This document shows positions 8,714 through 18,265 of a stretch of DNA of 64,000 nt, piece after piece (positions within the stretch are counted from its first letter, which is position 1; each line of letters opens with the position of its first letter). The notes beneath the pieces were generated by a model. It did no database searches and was not told where the DNA came from. It saw only the letters and a program-made list of their open reading frames with translations. A program made the position numbers and the translations under genes. Source of the DNA: Prochlorococcus marinus str. AS9601 (GTDB taxonomy: Bacteria; Cyanobacteriota; Cyanobacteriia; PCC-6307; Cyanobiaceae); NCBI RefSeq assembly GCF_000015645.1, contig NC_008816.1, positions 372,001 through 436,000 on the forward strand, given 5' to 3'.

Positions 8714-8740
8714 CTCCAGATATCCGCCTTTAAAACAGAA

Positions 8741-8768
8741 AAGTGGACCCGAAAACGGACGTCCACTT
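8741..8768. terminator. 8-bp perfect inverted repeat between integrase and tRNA-Thr
   Basis: AAGTGGAC at 8741-8748 is exactly inverted as GTCCACTT at 8761-8768, with a 12-bp spacer. Read on the minus strand it lies downstream of the tRNA pair and is followed by TTCTGTTTT, so it may terminate tRNA transcription. Because it also sits between the recombinase start and the presumed attachment site, it could instead be a recombinase or directionality-factor site. Confidence 0.45.
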
Positions 8769-8826
8769 CTGAATAATTTTTTTGTGCGATAGTGGTAATC
8801 TCACTGATACCAAGCTATCCCGCGAG

Positions 8827-8898
<72 letters not shown>

Positions 8899-8908
8899 AA
8901 TTTTAAAG

Positions 8909-8990
8909 TGGGCCGGGTTGGATTTGAACCAACGTAGGCAGAGCCAGCGGATTTACAGTCCGCCCCCTTTAACCACTCGGGCACCGACCC
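8909..8990 (-). tRNA. tRNA-Tyr (GTA)
   Basis: This 82-nt class II tRNA on the minus strand has acceptor GGGTCGG/CCGGCCC, anticodon GTA in GGACTGTAAATCC, a long variable arm, and T-loop GGTTCAAAT. CCA is not encoded. It is upstream of tRNA-Thr in the same direction and divergent from aroQ. Confidence 0.97.
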
Positions 8991-9089
8991 CCACTATTTG
9001 AACTTATCAGTTAATGGACACTTTGTGTGAAATTGTTTTGGTTTTTTTGTTTCTTTCTAGATAGCATTTGTAAAGAAAAGACTTTATTG

Positions 9090-9533
9090 ATGATGAATAT
9101 TTTATTGATAAATGGACCAAATCTAAATCTTTTGGGAACTAGAGAACCTGAAATATATGGTAATAAAACATTGAGTGATATAGAAAAAGATTTAACTAAA
9201 GTTGCTAAAGAAAAAAGTATTAATCTTGAATGTTTTCAAAGTAATTATGAAGGAGAAATAGTAGATAAAATTCAGGAGTCTGTAAAAAGTATCCAAGGTA
9301 TTCTTATAAATGCTGGTGCTTTTACTCATACTTCGATTTCTATTCGTGATGCTTTAGTTGGATCAAAAATTCCGTTTGTGGAGTTACATATTTCAAATAT
9401 TTTTAGTAGAGAAGATTTTCGTAAAGAATCTTTTCTTACAGATAAAGCTATAGGAATTATTAGTGGATTTGGGATATCAAGTTATTCCTTAGCTCTTGAA
9501 GGAATCATTGGATATTTAAGTAGTAAAGATTAA
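9090..9533 (+). CDS. aroQ: 3-dehydroquinate dehydratase type II
   Basis: This enzyme converts 3-dehydroquinate to 3-dehydroshikimate in the shikimate pathway. The type II signature is clear: [22 protein letters not shown] with the catalytic Tyr in EIYG, the substrate loop [17 protein letters not shown], and ELHISN. An in-frame extension back to 9027 exists, but the family N-terminus begins at [11 protein letters not shown], so I start at the ATGATG at 9090. At 147 aa it has the usual length. The stop directly abuts the miaE ATG, so aroQ, miaE and cobI form one operon. Confidence 0.95.
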
Positions 9534-10142
9534 ATGCTAGTCGATTTTAAAAGGCCTATTTCTCATATTAAATATTTAAAGTCATTTACCTCGGATGAAT
9601 GGATCAAACTCGCATTATCTAATCCAATAGAAGTTCTTATTGATCATGCTCATTGTGAAAGAAAAGCAGCAGGAGTAGCTATTCAATTGATGTTTAGATA
9701 TCCATCAGAACCAAATCTGGCAGAAGTTCTTAGTCCAATAGCGAGAGAGGAATTAGAGCATTTTGAAAAAATACTTTATTTTTTAAAGGATCTTGGATAT
9801 TCTCTTGAGTCCTTAAAACCGCCTCCATATGGAGCTGAATTGTCCAAGAATATAAGAAAGGAAGAGCCCAATAGAATGCTTGATAGTTTCTTAATAGCAG
9901 GACTTATTGAAGCAAGAAGTCATGAAAGATTAAGTTTGCTTGCGCTGAATTCTGAAGATAAATCGTTTAAATCCCTTTATGAGTCTCTGCTTGAGAGTGA
10001 GGCAAGACATTTTGGAGTTTACTGGAAACTAGCGCAAACTAAATTCTCTAAAAATCAAACTTTCAAAAGGTTAGAGGAATTGTCTGAAATTGAGGCATCA
10101 ATACTAGCTGAAACTTACTTATTGCCAAGGGTACATAGCTAA
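9534..10142 (+). CDS. miaE: tRNA-(ms2io6A)-hydroxylase (MiaE-like)
   Basis: This is a ferritin-like diiron monooxygenase that hydroxylates the isopentenyl group of ms2i6A-37 in tRNA. Metal ligands fit the pattern E42, E73-x2-H76, E126 and E156-x2-H159. Its 202-aa length is typical. It starts directly after the aroQ stop and is followed 16 bp later by cobI. Assignment to MiaE rather than another ferritin-like protein rests on the spacing of the iron ligands and the CERKAAG and EARSHERL segments. Confidence 0.9.
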   Translation: MLVDFKRPISHIKYLKSFTSDEWIKLALSNPIEVLIDHAHCERKAAGVAIQLMFRYPSEPNLAEVLSPIAREELEHFEKILYFLKDLGYSLESLKPPPYGAELSKNIRKEEPNRMLDSFLIAGLIEARSHERLSLLALNSEDKSFKSLYESLLESEARHFGVYWKLAQTKFSKNQTFKRLEELSEIEASILAETYLLPRVHS

Positions 10143-10158
10143 AGTTAATAAAATAAAA

Positions 10159-10914
10159 ATGATTATAAACAAGTTCTTAAGCTTACTTAATCGATATAAA
10201 ACTGATTTACCAACATTCACCATCGTTGGTGTAGGCCCTGGAGATCCATCGCTTTTAACAATTGCTGCTGTGGATGCAATAAAAAAAGCGAAAGTTATAG
10301 TTTTCCCAATATCAGATGATAATAAAAAGAGTTTCGCTGCGGAAATAGTCAAGAAATACACTAAATTTAAAAAAAATATTCCTATCCTCTTCCCAATGGC
10401 TAGGAAGGATTTTGATCCAGATGAAATATGGTCTAATGCTGTAGAAAAAATTGTGAAATTTATACAAAATGGCGAATCAGTTGTTTTACTCTGTCTTGGA
10501 GATACTTCACTATTTGCAAGTTCTTCTAATATTTTGAGGTTAATAAAAAATAATCATGCTGAAATTATTACCAAAACAATACCTGGTATTTCCTCTATTT
10601 CAGCAGCAGCAGCTTTGAATGATTTTGATTTGGTAAAAAAAGGCGAGACATTGATCATCAAAGAATGCCCTTCTTCAGAATTTGAATTAACAACCCTAAT
10701 TAGCGAAAGTAAGGGAAATAAAACGGTATTAGCAATTATGAAAGTTGGCAAAAGATGGCATTTAGTCAGGGAAATTTTAAAAAAAGAGGATATTATCGAT
10801 ACAACATTAATAGCTTTAAGTGTTGGGATGCCTGATCAAATTATTCAATATGCATCACAATATAAAAAGGAATTTATGCCTTATTTTTCTTTGATTTTGA
10901 TAAGGTTCGATTAA
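10159..10914 (+). CDS. cobI: Precorrin-2 C20-methyltransferase
   Basis: This SAM-dependent tetrapyrrole methylase of the cobalamin (pseudocobalamin) pathway methylates precorrin-2 or Co-precorrin-2 at C-20. The N-terminal VGVGPGDPSLLT box (about 23-34), LCLGDTSLFA and TIPGISSISAAAA are characteristic of the CobI/CbiL group. The gene overlaps the next ATG by one base (TAATG). Other corrin genes are not in this stretch except the CobT-like protein near 57.5 kb. Confidence 0.92.
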   Translation: MIINKFLSLLNRYKTDLPTFTIVGVGPGDPSLLTIAAVDAIKKAKVIVFPISDDNKKSFAAEIVKKYTKFKKNIPILFPMARKDFDPDEIWSNAVEKIVKFIQNGESVVLLCLGDTSLFASSSNILRLIKNNHAEIITKTIPGISSISAAAALNDFDLVKKGETLIIKECPSSEFELTTLISESKGNKTVLAIMKVGKRWHLVREILKKEDIIDTTLIALSVGMPDQIIQYASQYKKEFMPYFSLILIRFD

Positions 10915-11399
10915 TGCAAAAAAAAGAAAAATTAGTTGAAAATAAATTTACATGGCCAATATGTAAGCATCTATTATTTCTTGTTCTCGAAGATAAGGTT
11001 AGTGATGTTTTTGTTTGTGAATTGGTTTGGGAAAGACTTTTTTATACTAGAGAAAAAACTTCAAATATTTGGGTTTCTAGTGCATTAACTCCTTCTTATT
11101 GGTCAGAAAAATTTGAAAAAGCTCCTCAAATCATTTCAGAGCGGCCAGCCTCAGTACATTTGACTCGATCAATTCCAAAAGACTATAAACAGGGATTGAA
11201 AAATTTTCTTAATTTTAAAGGTTACAAGATTCATGAACTCTATCCAAGAAGAACTAGAAGAGCGACGGCAGTCAATTGGTTAATTTATTGGGCGATTGAA
11301 AATGATTGTTTTTCAGAAGATAATGGATTAATGCCAAGTCCTAGTTCTCCCCCTGCTAATCCAGTTAAAGGACATTTTGGCGATCCAGAAATTAAATAA
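10914..11399 (+). CDS. DUF1823 family protein
   Basis: This 161-aa conserved cyanobacterial and plastid-lineage protein has unknown function. It is soluble, rich in Trp and basic residues (YPRRTRRATAVNWLIYW near the C-terminus), and ends in a proline-rich tail. It overlaps cobI by one base and lies upstream of der, so it is translated with the aroQ-miaE-cobI group. I recognise the family from the WERLFYTREKTSNIW segment but know of no assigned role. Confidence 0.8.
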   Translation: MQKKEKLVENKFTWPICKHLLFLVLEDKVSDVFVCELVWERLFYTREKTSNIWVSSALTPSYWSEKFEKAPQIISERPASVHLTRSIPKDYKQGLKNFLNFKGYKIHELYPRRTRRATAVNWLIYWAIENDCFSEDNGLMPSPSSPPANPVKGHFGDPEIK

Positions 11400-11473
11400 G
11401 TTTTTTTGAATAAGGTAAATGATTCTATTAAAGGTATAGTTGTAATGGATACTATTTTCTTTGGAGAGAAGAA

Positions 11474-12847
11474 TTGATTCTTCCTACAATAGCAATTATC
11501 GGAAGACCGAACGTTGGGAAATCTACCTTAGTTAATCGTCTTTGCCAAAGTAATGATGCAATAGTATTTGATAAGCCTGGTGTTACAAGAGATAGAACTT
11601 ATCAAAATGCTTCATGGGGAGGTAAGGAATTTCAAATAGTCGATACTGGAGGTTTAGTTTTTGATGACGAAAGTGAATTTCTCCCAGAGATAAGGACACA
11701 AGTCTTCTTGGCTCTAGAAGAGGCTTCACTTGCGTTACTGGTGGTAGATGGAAATCAAGGCGTTACTGATGGTGATTTATCAATAGCAAAATGGTTAAGA
11801 AACTCAAGCTGCAAAACAATTGTTGCTGTTAATAAATGCGAATCGACTACTTTAGGAATATCCCTAGCTTCAGAGTTCTGGAAATTAGGATTGGGCGAAC
11901 CTAACCCTGTTTCAGCTATTCATGGTTCAGGTACTGGAGATCTTTTAGATCTCGTTATTGGCGAACTTCCTGAAAATAATATCCAGGATGATGAAGAAAA
12001 GATAATGATGTCAATTATTGGTAGGCCTAATGTTGGTAAATCTAGTTTGTTAAATTCAATCTGTGGAGAAAAAAGAGCAATAGTTAGTGATATTAGTGGC
12101 ACGACAACTGATTCAATAGATACGCTTATTAAAAAAGGTGATAATAATTGGAAAATTATTGATACTGCAGGGATTAGAAGAAAGAAAAATGTTAAATATG
12201 GCACTGAATTCTTTGGTATTAATAGGGCTTTTAAATCTATAGATAGAAGTGATGTTTGTGTTTTAGTTATAGATGCTGTAGATGGAGTAACTGATCAAGA
12301 CCAGAAGCTGGCTGGGCGCATAGAAGAACAAGGTAGAGCTTGTATAATTGTTGTTAATAAATGGGATCTTATAGAAAAAAATAGTTCAACAATTTATCAA
12401 GTAGAAAAAGAACTAAGATCTAAACTATATTTTTTACACTGGTCAAAAATGATTTTTATATCTGCCCTAACTGGTCAAAGGGTTGATAATATTTTTGAGC
12501 ATGCTCTTAATGCTGTAAATCAACATAGAAGAAGAGTTACAACATCTGTAGTTAATGAAGTACTAAAAGAATCAATCAGTTGGAAAAGTCCTCCAACGAA
12601 GAGAAGCGGCAAGCAAGGTAGGCTTTATTACGGTACTCAAGTAAAGAACAAACCTCCCACTTTTACTCTTTTTGTAAATGACCCTAAATTATTCGGAATA
12701 ACTTATAGAAGATATATTGAAAAACAAATTAGAGTAAATTTAGGCTTTGAAGGCACACCTCTAATTTTACTTTGGAGAGGAAAACAGCAAAGAGCTTTAA
12801 ATAAAGAAGTCGAAAGAGAAAATATTGAGTTAATTCAAAAAGATTAA
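11474..12847 (+). CDS. der: Ribosome-associated GTPase Der (EngA)
   Basis: This double-Era GTPase is required for 50S subunit maturation. Two full G domains are present: [10 protein letters not shown] near the N-terminus and a second [10 protein letters not shown] near residue 183. Each has DTGG/DTAG and NKxE/NKWD motifs, and a C-terminal KH-like domain carries the basic tail. Length (457 aa) is normal. The start is TTG at 11474, supported by TTGGAGAG about 8 bases before and by the family N-terminus. The stop overlaps the next ATG (TTAATG). Confidence 0.97.
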   Translation: MILPTIAIIGRPNVGKSTLVNRLCQSNDAIVFDKPGVTRDRTYQNASWGGKEFQIVDTGGLVFDDESEFLPEIRTQVFLALEEASLALLVVDGNQGVTDGDLSIAKWLRNSSCKTIVAVNKCESTTLGISLASEFWKLGLGEPNPVSAIHGSGTGDLLDLVIGELPENNIQDDEEKIMMSIIGRPNVGKSSLLNSICGEKRAIVSDISGTTTDSIDTLIKKGDNNWKIIDTAGIRRKKNVKYGTEFFGINRAFKSIDRSDVCVLVIDAVDGVTDQDQKLAGRIEEQGRACIIVVNKWDLIEKNSSTIYQVEKELRSKLYFLHWSKMIFISALTGQRVDNIFEHALNAVNQHRRRVTTSVVNEVLKESISWKSPPTKRSGKQGRLYYGTQVKNKPPTFTLFVNDPKLFGITYRRYIEKQIRVNLGFEGTPLILLWRGKQQRALNKEVERENIELIQKD

Positions 12848-13761
12848 TGAATTTGCTAACCAAATTTTCTGTTGGTCAATACGTTCATGGTAATAGAAGT
12901 TGGCTAAGAATTATAGATAGTAGATTAAAAATAATTATCGTAATGATATTTTTAATCACTCCAATCTGGGCAGGTCCAATATGGAGATTGAGTTTAGTCG
13001 GTATTTTACTATTAATTACTTTTTTAAGTTTATTACCATCTAGAGTATGGTGGCGATCATTAGTTTTCCTCTCATGTTTGTCACTTTTAATTGGATTTAT
13101 ATCAATAATTGCCTCTTCTGATATTCAATCTCTTGATGGCTACTTGAGAAATCCCAATGAGTTGCAAGTAGTACTGGAAAGCCAAAAAGAATGGAATATT
13201 TTGCAAATTCCTTCACAGAAGATATGGTTTATTAATTTTGGTCCCTATAACTTATCAAGAAAAGCCTTTGAACTAGGAATAAAAACCTCTACTTTGATAT
13301 TTACCGTTATTCATAGTGTGAATTTGATGCTTTTAACCACATTGCAGGAAGACATTGTATGGGGATTAAGTTGGTTCATGTACCCATTAAGAAAGATTGG
13401 ATTGCCAACTAGTAAGTGGCTTTTTCAGTTGTTAATTGCATTACGTTTTATTCCTCTAGTGCAGGAAGAACTTCAAAATATCATTAAATCAGTGTCAGTT
13501 AGATCAATAAATTTTCGAAATTTAGGATTAAAGAAATCCTTTAATGTTTTATTAATGTTAGTGGAAAGGTTATTTCAAAATATATTTCTGAGAATTGATC
13601 ATGGAGCAGAATCACTACTCTCAAAGAAAAAAATTATTATAAAAACCAACAGATTTAGGACTCTTTATCCCTCAAAATCTCTCAATGTAATTGTTAATAC
13701 ATTATCGATTTGTTTTATTTGCATAGCAATTTTTCTTAGAAAACTGTATGGTGCATTATAA
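12847..13761 (+). CDS. ECF transporter T component (CbiQ family)
   Basis: This 304-aa integral membrane protein has roughly six hydrophobic segments, a cytoplasmic amphipathic region (RFIPLVQEELQNI then SVRSINFRN) where EcfT proteins contact the ATPases, and a C-terminal membrane helix. It would be the energy-coupling permease of a vitamin or metal ECF transporter; no ATPase or S component is adjacent. It overlaps der by one base, so it is in that operon. The substrate cannot be told from sequence. Confidence 0.8.
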   Translation: MNLLTKFSVGQYVHGNRSWLRIIDSRLKIIIVMIFLITPIWAGPIWRLSLVGILLLITFLSLLPSRVWWRSLVFLSCLSLLIGFISIIASSDIQSLDGYLRNPNELQVVLESQKEWNILQIPSQKIWFINFGPYNLSRKAFELGIKTSTLIFTVIHSVNLMLLTTLQEDIVWGLSWFMYPLRKIGLPTSKWLFQLLIALRFIPLVQEELQNIIKSVSVRSINFRNLGLKKSFNVLLMLVERLFQNIFLRIDHGAESLLSKKKIIIKTNRFRTLYPSKSLNVIVNTLSICFICIAIFLRKLYGAL

Positions 13762-13780
13762 ATAACACAATATTTTAGGT

Positions 13781-14046
13781 TTGAGTTCTGAGCGTTATTT
13801 AAACCATCCAACATTTGGCATGCTATACCAAGTTTCCCCTGGAAATGATGGGAGAGATATTTATGCGACTCTATATGCTCAAAAAATGTTTTTCTTAGTA
13901 GAAGTTCGACAGAGAGAAGTTTTTTTGAGGTTATACCTTATTTAGATGCCCGTAATCAGGCCGAATTAAACCTTCAAAAAGCTAAAAGAAAAGGATCTGA
14001 AGAACTATCTAAATGGGAGAATTTATTTACGCAAACTTTCTTATAA
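13781..14046 (+). pseudogene. pipX: PipX (PII-interacting protein X), frame broken at a T-run
   Basis: PipX binds PII (GlnB) or the nitrogen regulator NtcA and coactivates NtcA. From TTG at 13781 (preceded by TTTAGG) the frame reads SSERYLNHPTFGMLYQ and continues to the segment VEVRQREVF. It then hits a run of seven Ts (13920-13926), shifts, and stops at TAG. With eight Ts the frame would continue FEVIPYLDARNQAELNLQKA to a stop at 14044-14046, giving 88 aa, the normal PipX length. Both halves are otherwise intact. The break may be a homopolymer sequencing error, a real recent mutation, or a gene rescued by polymerase slippage. It sits between the ECF gene and yggS in the usual cyanobacterial order. 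Confidence 0.85.
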
Positions 14047-14049
14047 AAT

Positions 14050-14685
14050 GTGAACTCTGCAAATTATTTAAAAATAAAAAATAAAATACCATCAAATATA
14101 AATATTCTTGCGGTGAGTAAAGGATTTAAAAGTCAAGAAATCAAGACTATTCAAAATATAGGTCAGAACGATTTTGGTGAAAGTAAGGTTCAAGAGGCGT
14201 TTGAAAAACAATTAACATTAAAAGAGCTTAAACAAATAAATTGGCACTTTATTGGAAGAATACAAAGTAATAAAATAAGAAAAATAGTTCAAAATTTTAA
14301 ATATATTCATTCAGTAGATTCATTTGAAAAGTTGCAAAAGATTTCTAATATTTCACGTGAAGAGAAGAAAAAACCATTCATTATGTTGCAGGTTAAGTTG
14401 AGTGATGACCCTACTAAAGGAGGCTTTAATCCTGAATCTTTAATTTTGAAATGGACAGAAATTCAAGAGTTGAAAAATATTTCATTAACCGGTTTGATGA
14501 CTATCAATCCTAAAGGACTTAGCCCTAAAGAAAATTTAGGATTGTTCAAAAAATGTCGCGCTCTCGCTGATTACCTGCAACTACCAGATTGTTCCATGGG
14601 GATGTCAGGTGATTGGGAGGAAGCTATTGACGCTGGATCAACTTGGTTAAGATTAGGAGCATTGATTTTTGGAGGCAGATCCTAA
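14050..14685 (+). CDS. yggS: YggS/PLPBP family pyridoxal-phosphate homeostasis protein
   Basis: This single-domain PLP-binding TIM-barrel protein buffers PLP and affects amino-acid and keto-acid homeostasis. The PLP lysine is in LAVSKGF (K24); IHSVDSFEKL, QVKLSDDPTKGGF and the phosphate-binding end MGMSGDWEEAI ... STWLRLGALIFG are present. The GTG start is 3 bp after the pipX stop. The order pipX-yggS-sepF-proC is conserved in cyanobacteria, linking nitrogen and PLP status to cell division genes. Length 211 aa is slightly short but complete. Confidence 0.93.
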   Translation: MNSANYLKIKNKIPSNINILAVSKGFKSQEIKTIQNIGQNDFGESKVQEAFEKQLTLKELKQINWHFIGRIQSNKIRKIVQNFKYIHSVDSFEKLQKISNISREEKKKPFIMLQVKLSDDPTKGGFNPESLILKWTEIQELKNISLTGLMTINPKGLSPKENLGLFKKCRALADYLQLPDCSMGMSGDWEEAIDAGSTWLRLGALIFGGRS

Positions 14686-14835
14686 TTAGTTATTTTTTTA
14701 TAAAAATCTTATCTATAAACTTGCAGTAAAGTTCAACTAACGTTATTTAAGTATAGGTAGTTTATTCATTTAAAAAATGAATCTAATACTTAAGGTTCTT
14801 AAACCTTAGTAATTAATTTCAAGAGGATTTAAAAG
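14686..14835 (+). promoter_or_regulatory. yggS-sepF spacer with two hairpins
   Basis: This 150-bp spacer carries two inverted repeats. ATTCATTT/AAATGAAT (14764-14782, 3-base loop) is a likely terminator of the pipX-yggS transcript. TAAGGTT/AACCTTA (14791-14808, 4-base loop) lies in the sepF leader, just before the AGAGGA ribosome site. sepF is therefore probably transcribed from its own promoter here. Confidence 0.5.
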
Positions 14836-15411
14836 GTGTCACTTATTTCTAGATTAAAGGCAGTTGTTGCAGGGGATGAGTATCTCGATGATGATTTTGA
14901 TGAGTTGGATTATCCTTCAGAGGATGAATTAAATGATATTAATAATTTCAAACAAAATCCAAAGAATTCAAATGCCCTTGCAAATTCAAATCCATTCGAT
15001 TTTATGAATAACAACAGATCATCAAAAGTAGTTGGTATGCCAGGAATCTCAAATTCATCCTCAGAAGTTAGCTTAATGGAACCAAGAAGTTTTGATGAGA
15101 TGCCTCAAGCTATACAAGCATTAAGAGAGAGAAAAACTGTAATTCTCAATTTAACTATGATGGATCCTGATCAGGCTCAAAGAGCTGTTGATTTTATTGC
15201 TGGGGGAACATATGCAATTGATGGACATCAAGAGAGAGTCGGTGAAAGTATTTTTCTTTTTGCTCCAAGTTGTGTAAATGTAACTAGTTCTTCCCCAGAA
15301 GAAGCTTCTCCTTCTTCTGTGTCTACAGAAAACACACCACAATATAGTTTGGGCAAAAATACTACTCCTGAACCAGCATGGGGTAATTCTAAATTAAGTG
15401 CTTATTCATGA
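14836..15411 (+). CDS. sepF: Cell division protein SepF
   Basis: SepF tethers and bundles FtsZ at the division site; in cyanobacteria it is the Cdv2 division protein. The N-terminal membrane-targeting helix ([13 protein letters not shown]) is followed by an acidic, low-complexity linker and the core domain (about 80-148: [35 protein letters not shown], and [10 protein letters not shown]). A Ser/Pro-rich tail completes 191 aa. The GTG start follows AAGAGGATTTAAAAG, a good ribosome-binding site. proC follows 7 bp later. Confidence 0.95.
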   Translation: MSLISRLKAVVAGDEYLDDDFDELDYPSEDELNDINNFKQNPKNSNALANSNPFDFMNNNRSSKVVGMPGISNSSSEVSLMEPRSFDEMPQAIQALRERKTVILNLTMMDPDQAQRAVDFIAGGTYAIDGHQERVGESIFLFAPSCVNVTSSSPEEASPSSVSTENTPQYSLGKNTTPEPAWGNSKLSAYS

Positions 15412-15418
15412 TTAATCT

Positions 15419-16231
15419 GTGACAGATAAAATTGCGATTATTGGTTTTGGAAATATTGCAAGCGCTATAGTTACCCCTTTATTAGATAACAAATTAATTC
15501 AGCCAGAGAATGTTTTTTGTGTTGTTAATTCAGAAAAAAGTTTAGAAAACATAAAAAAAAATTATAAATATAAAATAAACGTTTATAAATCAGGTTCTAA
15601 AGAGTCAAAAATAATTTGGGATTGTCAATATAAACTTCTTTCGATAAAACCCCAACAATTAAAAGATATAAGTGAGGCCCATCAGATAAAAAATAAGGGC
15701 AATTTAATAGTTTCAATTCTTGCGGGGGTTTCAATAAATAAACTCACTCAAAAGTTTCCTAATCATAAATGTGTGAGAGTGGTTACAAATATTCCAATAA
15801 CTATTGGAAAAGGTTTAACAGGAATTTCTTGGGGTGAAGAAATTACAGAAGATCAGAAACAATTTACAAAAAAATTATTTGAAAATACTAGTAAGATTTA
15901 TGAATTTACTGAAGATTACCTTGATATATTTTTAGCTTTAACCTCATCTGGTCCTGCAATTATTGCTTTGATTATAGAAGCATTAAGTGATGGAGGATTA
16001 AGTGGGGGATTACCAAAAATAATTTCAGAGGAACTTGTTATGGAAATGATACTAGGGACTATTTGTTTAATAAAGGAAAATAAACTTACTACTTCTGAGC
16101 TCAAAAATTTAGTAACCTCTCCAGGTGGAACAACTATCTCTGCTTTAAGGGTTTTAGAAAAAAAGAGTGTAAGGTCAGCATTAATTGAATCAATAGTTTC
16201 AGCTAGTAATCGAAGTAAAGAGTTTCGTTAG
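15419..16231 (+). CDS. proC: Pyrroline-5-carboxylate reductase
   Basis: This enzyme catalyses the NAD(P)H-dependent last step of proline synthesis. The Rossmann start IAIIGFGNIASAI and the C-terminal family signature (SGPAIIALIIEALSDGG, and VTSPGGTTISALRVLEKK) are clear. The start is GTG at 15419, 7 bp after sepF. Length 270 aa is normal. It converges on the glycosyltransferase gene, with 5 bp between stops. Confidence 0.95.
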   Translation: MTDKIAIIGFGNIASAIVTPLLDNKLIQPENVFCVVNSEKSLENIKKNYKYKINVYKSGSKESKIIWDCQYKLLSIKPQQLKDISEAHQIKNKGNLIVSILAGVSINKLTQKFPNHKCVRVVTNIPITIGKGLTGISWGEEITEDQKQFTKKLFENTSKIYEFTEDYLDIFLALTSSGPAIIALIIEALSDGGLSGGLPKIISEELVMEMILGTICLIKENKLTTSELKNLVTSPGGTTISALRVLEKKSVRSALIESIVSASNRSKEFR

Positions 16232-16236
16232 TTTTT

Positions 16237-17394
16237 TCAATTATCTTTTAAGTTCATATAAACTTTTTCAAGTGAATTTATATTTTTAGTAATTGTGTAT
16301 CTCTCAAGTACACGTTCTCTAGCTTTTTCGCCAAGATCTTTTGTAAATGAAGGGTGTTCTACAAGAATTGGGATTATAGTTTTTAATTGTGCAGCCACAT
16401 TATCAGTTGAAATTACTATTCCTGCTCCGTTATCTAAAACTTCACCATCCGCTCCGGCATCTGTAGCTACGCATGCAGTACCAGCCGACATTGCCTCTAA
16501 AAGTGATAATGATAAACCTTCTACTAAGCTTGGCAAGAAAAATACTTCTGCTATTTGCATTATTGCTACCCTAGTTTCTAAATCTAATTCGGCACCCCAC
16601 CAAATTAATTTCTCATTACCAAGGTTAGAAAAACTATTTTCAAGTGTTGGCTTCATTGGTCCATCCCCAACAATAACTAATTTGCAATTTTGAGTTCTTG
16701 TTTGGCGCCAAGAACGTAAAAGTGCCTCGATATTTTTTTCATTTGCAATCCTTCCCATGTATAAAAAGATTCTTTCATTGCCAAGTTTGTTTTTAACCTG
16801 ATTATATTTTTTACTTTTTTCGCAAAAAGGTTTCCAAATATTTTCATCAACTCCGTTTGGAATAATTATTTGTTTTTCTTTAGGTACTCCTAATTTCTCA
16901 AGAACATTTTTTTGAGGTTCAGAAAAAATAATTATTTTATGGAACTTTGCTAAGGATGGAGCATAAAGTTGATACGTTAATTGTTGCGTGCTTGCAGTTA
17001 GATTTCTATTTTTTGCATCAAATGGTGGATGAAATGTTCCTATAAGGGGAACATTAATTTTAGTACAAAGCTCTGGCAGTCTAAAGTCTAAAGGAGACAA
17101 AGTTAGGCTTGCGTGTACTATGTCAGGCTTTAGTCTTTCCAATGATAGCCTTAGCTCTTTTTCTGCCCTTGGCGAGGGTATTGTATAAACTTGAGATTTA
17201 ATTAAATATGGGAGACTTACATCAGGATCATTCGCAAGAAATAATGGTTTTGATGAATTTGAAGTAGAGGGATTATCGAAATGAATAAAACTAATTTTAT
17301 GCCCTCTGGCCTTTAATTCCTGAGTAGTTGAATTACCGTAAGTTACATTTCCACAAAAAGGGGATTTTTTTCCCAACCAGGCAATATGAACCAA
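16237..17394 (-). CDS. GT4-family glycosyltransferase
   Basis: This 385-aa GT-B glycosyltransferase has an N-terminal acceptor domain starting IAWLGKKSPFCGNVTYG. The C-terminal nucleotide-sugar domain contains GRIANEKNIEALL and the EX7E-type element in PSLVEGLSLSLLEAM. It probably adds a sugar to a lipid or envelope glycan; related cyanobacterial GT4 enzymes make sulfolipid or glucosyl lipids, but the acceptor cannot be told here. It lies after recO on the same strand with an 85-bp gap. Confidence 0.85.
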   Translation of the reverse strand: MVHIAWLGKKSPFCGNVTYGNSTTQELKARGHKISFIHFDNPSTSNSSKPLFLANDPDVSLPYLIKSQVYTIPSPRAEKELRLSLERLKPDIVHASLTLSPLDFRLPELCTKINVPLIGTFHPPFDAKNRNLTASTQQLTYQLYAPSLAKFHKIIIFSEPQKNVLEKLGVPKEKQIIIPNGVDENIWKPFCEKSKKYNQVKNKLGNERIFLYMGRIANEKNIEALLRSWRQTRTQNCKLVIVGDGPMKPTLENSFSNLGNEKLIWWGAELDLETRVAIMQIAEVFFLPSLVEGLSLSLLEAMSAGTACVATDAGADGEVLDNGAGIVISTDNVAAQLKTIIPILVEHPSFTKDLGEKARERVLERYTITKNINSLEKVYMNLKDN

Positions 17395-17479
17395 ATTAAT
17401 TGAATTAACTATTTATTAAGTTAACAGGCAAAGGCGCCATGATCATATTTTTTAAATTTTTTAATGCTTCATGAAAATG

Positions 17480-18265
17480 CTAACTATATATTTCTCTCAA
17501 CATTTTTAGTGAAGATAGCTCCTTCTCTAATTGAGTAGAGATCCATGTCTCAATAATGAACAATATTTTAAGCCAGACTTTTTTGGGACCCAACAACTCT
17601 CCATTAGATTTTATTGGTAATTCTGGGAAAAGAAGTCTCTGTAATAGAGCAACTTCAGATGCATTTATTTTTAGATTACTTTGAGGATCTTCTATGGATG
17701 AAAACCCTTCACTTGGTAAAAAATAACAACTCCATTCCCAATTTCCTATAGGTGGAACAATAGGTTCTCCAGTTTTACAACAATGATGAATTGGTAAATT
17801 AATACCCCCGATGGCTAATAGATGGATTAAAGATTGAAGACTCATTGAGAGCATTTTAATATCTTCTTCTTGAGACTCTTTAAATAAATAAATCCTATCA
17901 AGATGTGCAAGAACGCAAGATAAATAGTCATGTTGCTTGTCATTATTACCTACTAATAAAAATGTTAATTCAGTTATTGCTTGCGCGGCTGCAAGACATT
18001 CAATATTTTTACCTAGGCCAGAATAGCTTTTTAATATTTTAATTTGACGTACAGATTTAAGATTTCTTTTCCCAAAAATTTGCAGACTTAAATATGTTAA
18101 AGGAGTAGCTGCGGCAAGACTACTTTTAGGACGCCTAGCACCAGGTACCGCTAATCTAACAATCCCTTGCTCATCGGTAAGGATAGTTATTAATCTATCA
18201 TTCTCGCCTAATGGAGAAGCTTTAATACAGAGACCTTTTAGTCTGCACTCACCAGAACCAGACAT
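17480..18265 (-). CDS. recO: DNA repair protein RecO
   Basis: RecO acts in recombinational repair, loading RecA on SSB-coated gaps with RecR. The N-terminal OB fold is recognisable (LKGLCIKASPLGENDRLITILTDEQG ... VPGARRPKSSLAAATPLTYL), followed by a helical bundle with LLAIGGI. Length 261 aa is typical. Its start is adjacent to the stop of the DeoC-like gene, so deoC-recO is a two-gene unit, an arrangement found in other picocyanobacteria. Confidence 0.92.
   Translation of the reverse strand: MSGSGECRLKGLCIKASPLGENDRLITILTDEQGIVRLAVPGARRPKSSLAAATPLTYLSLQIFGKRNLKSVRQIKILKSYSGLGKNIECLAAAQAITELTFLLVGNNDKQHDYLSCVLAHLDRIYLFKESQEEDIKMLSMSLQSLIHLLAIGGINLPIHHCCKTGEPIVPPIGNWEWSCYFLPSEGFSSIEDPQSNLKINASEVALLQRLLFPELPIKSNGELLGPKKVWLKILFIIETWISTQLEKELSSLKMLREIYS

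Noticed and set aside
9027-9089. Longer aroQ start with a hydrophobic N-terminus
   Set aside because: The extension is unlike type II dehydroquinases, which begin close to the [10 protein letters not shown] segment; it is probably leader sequence.
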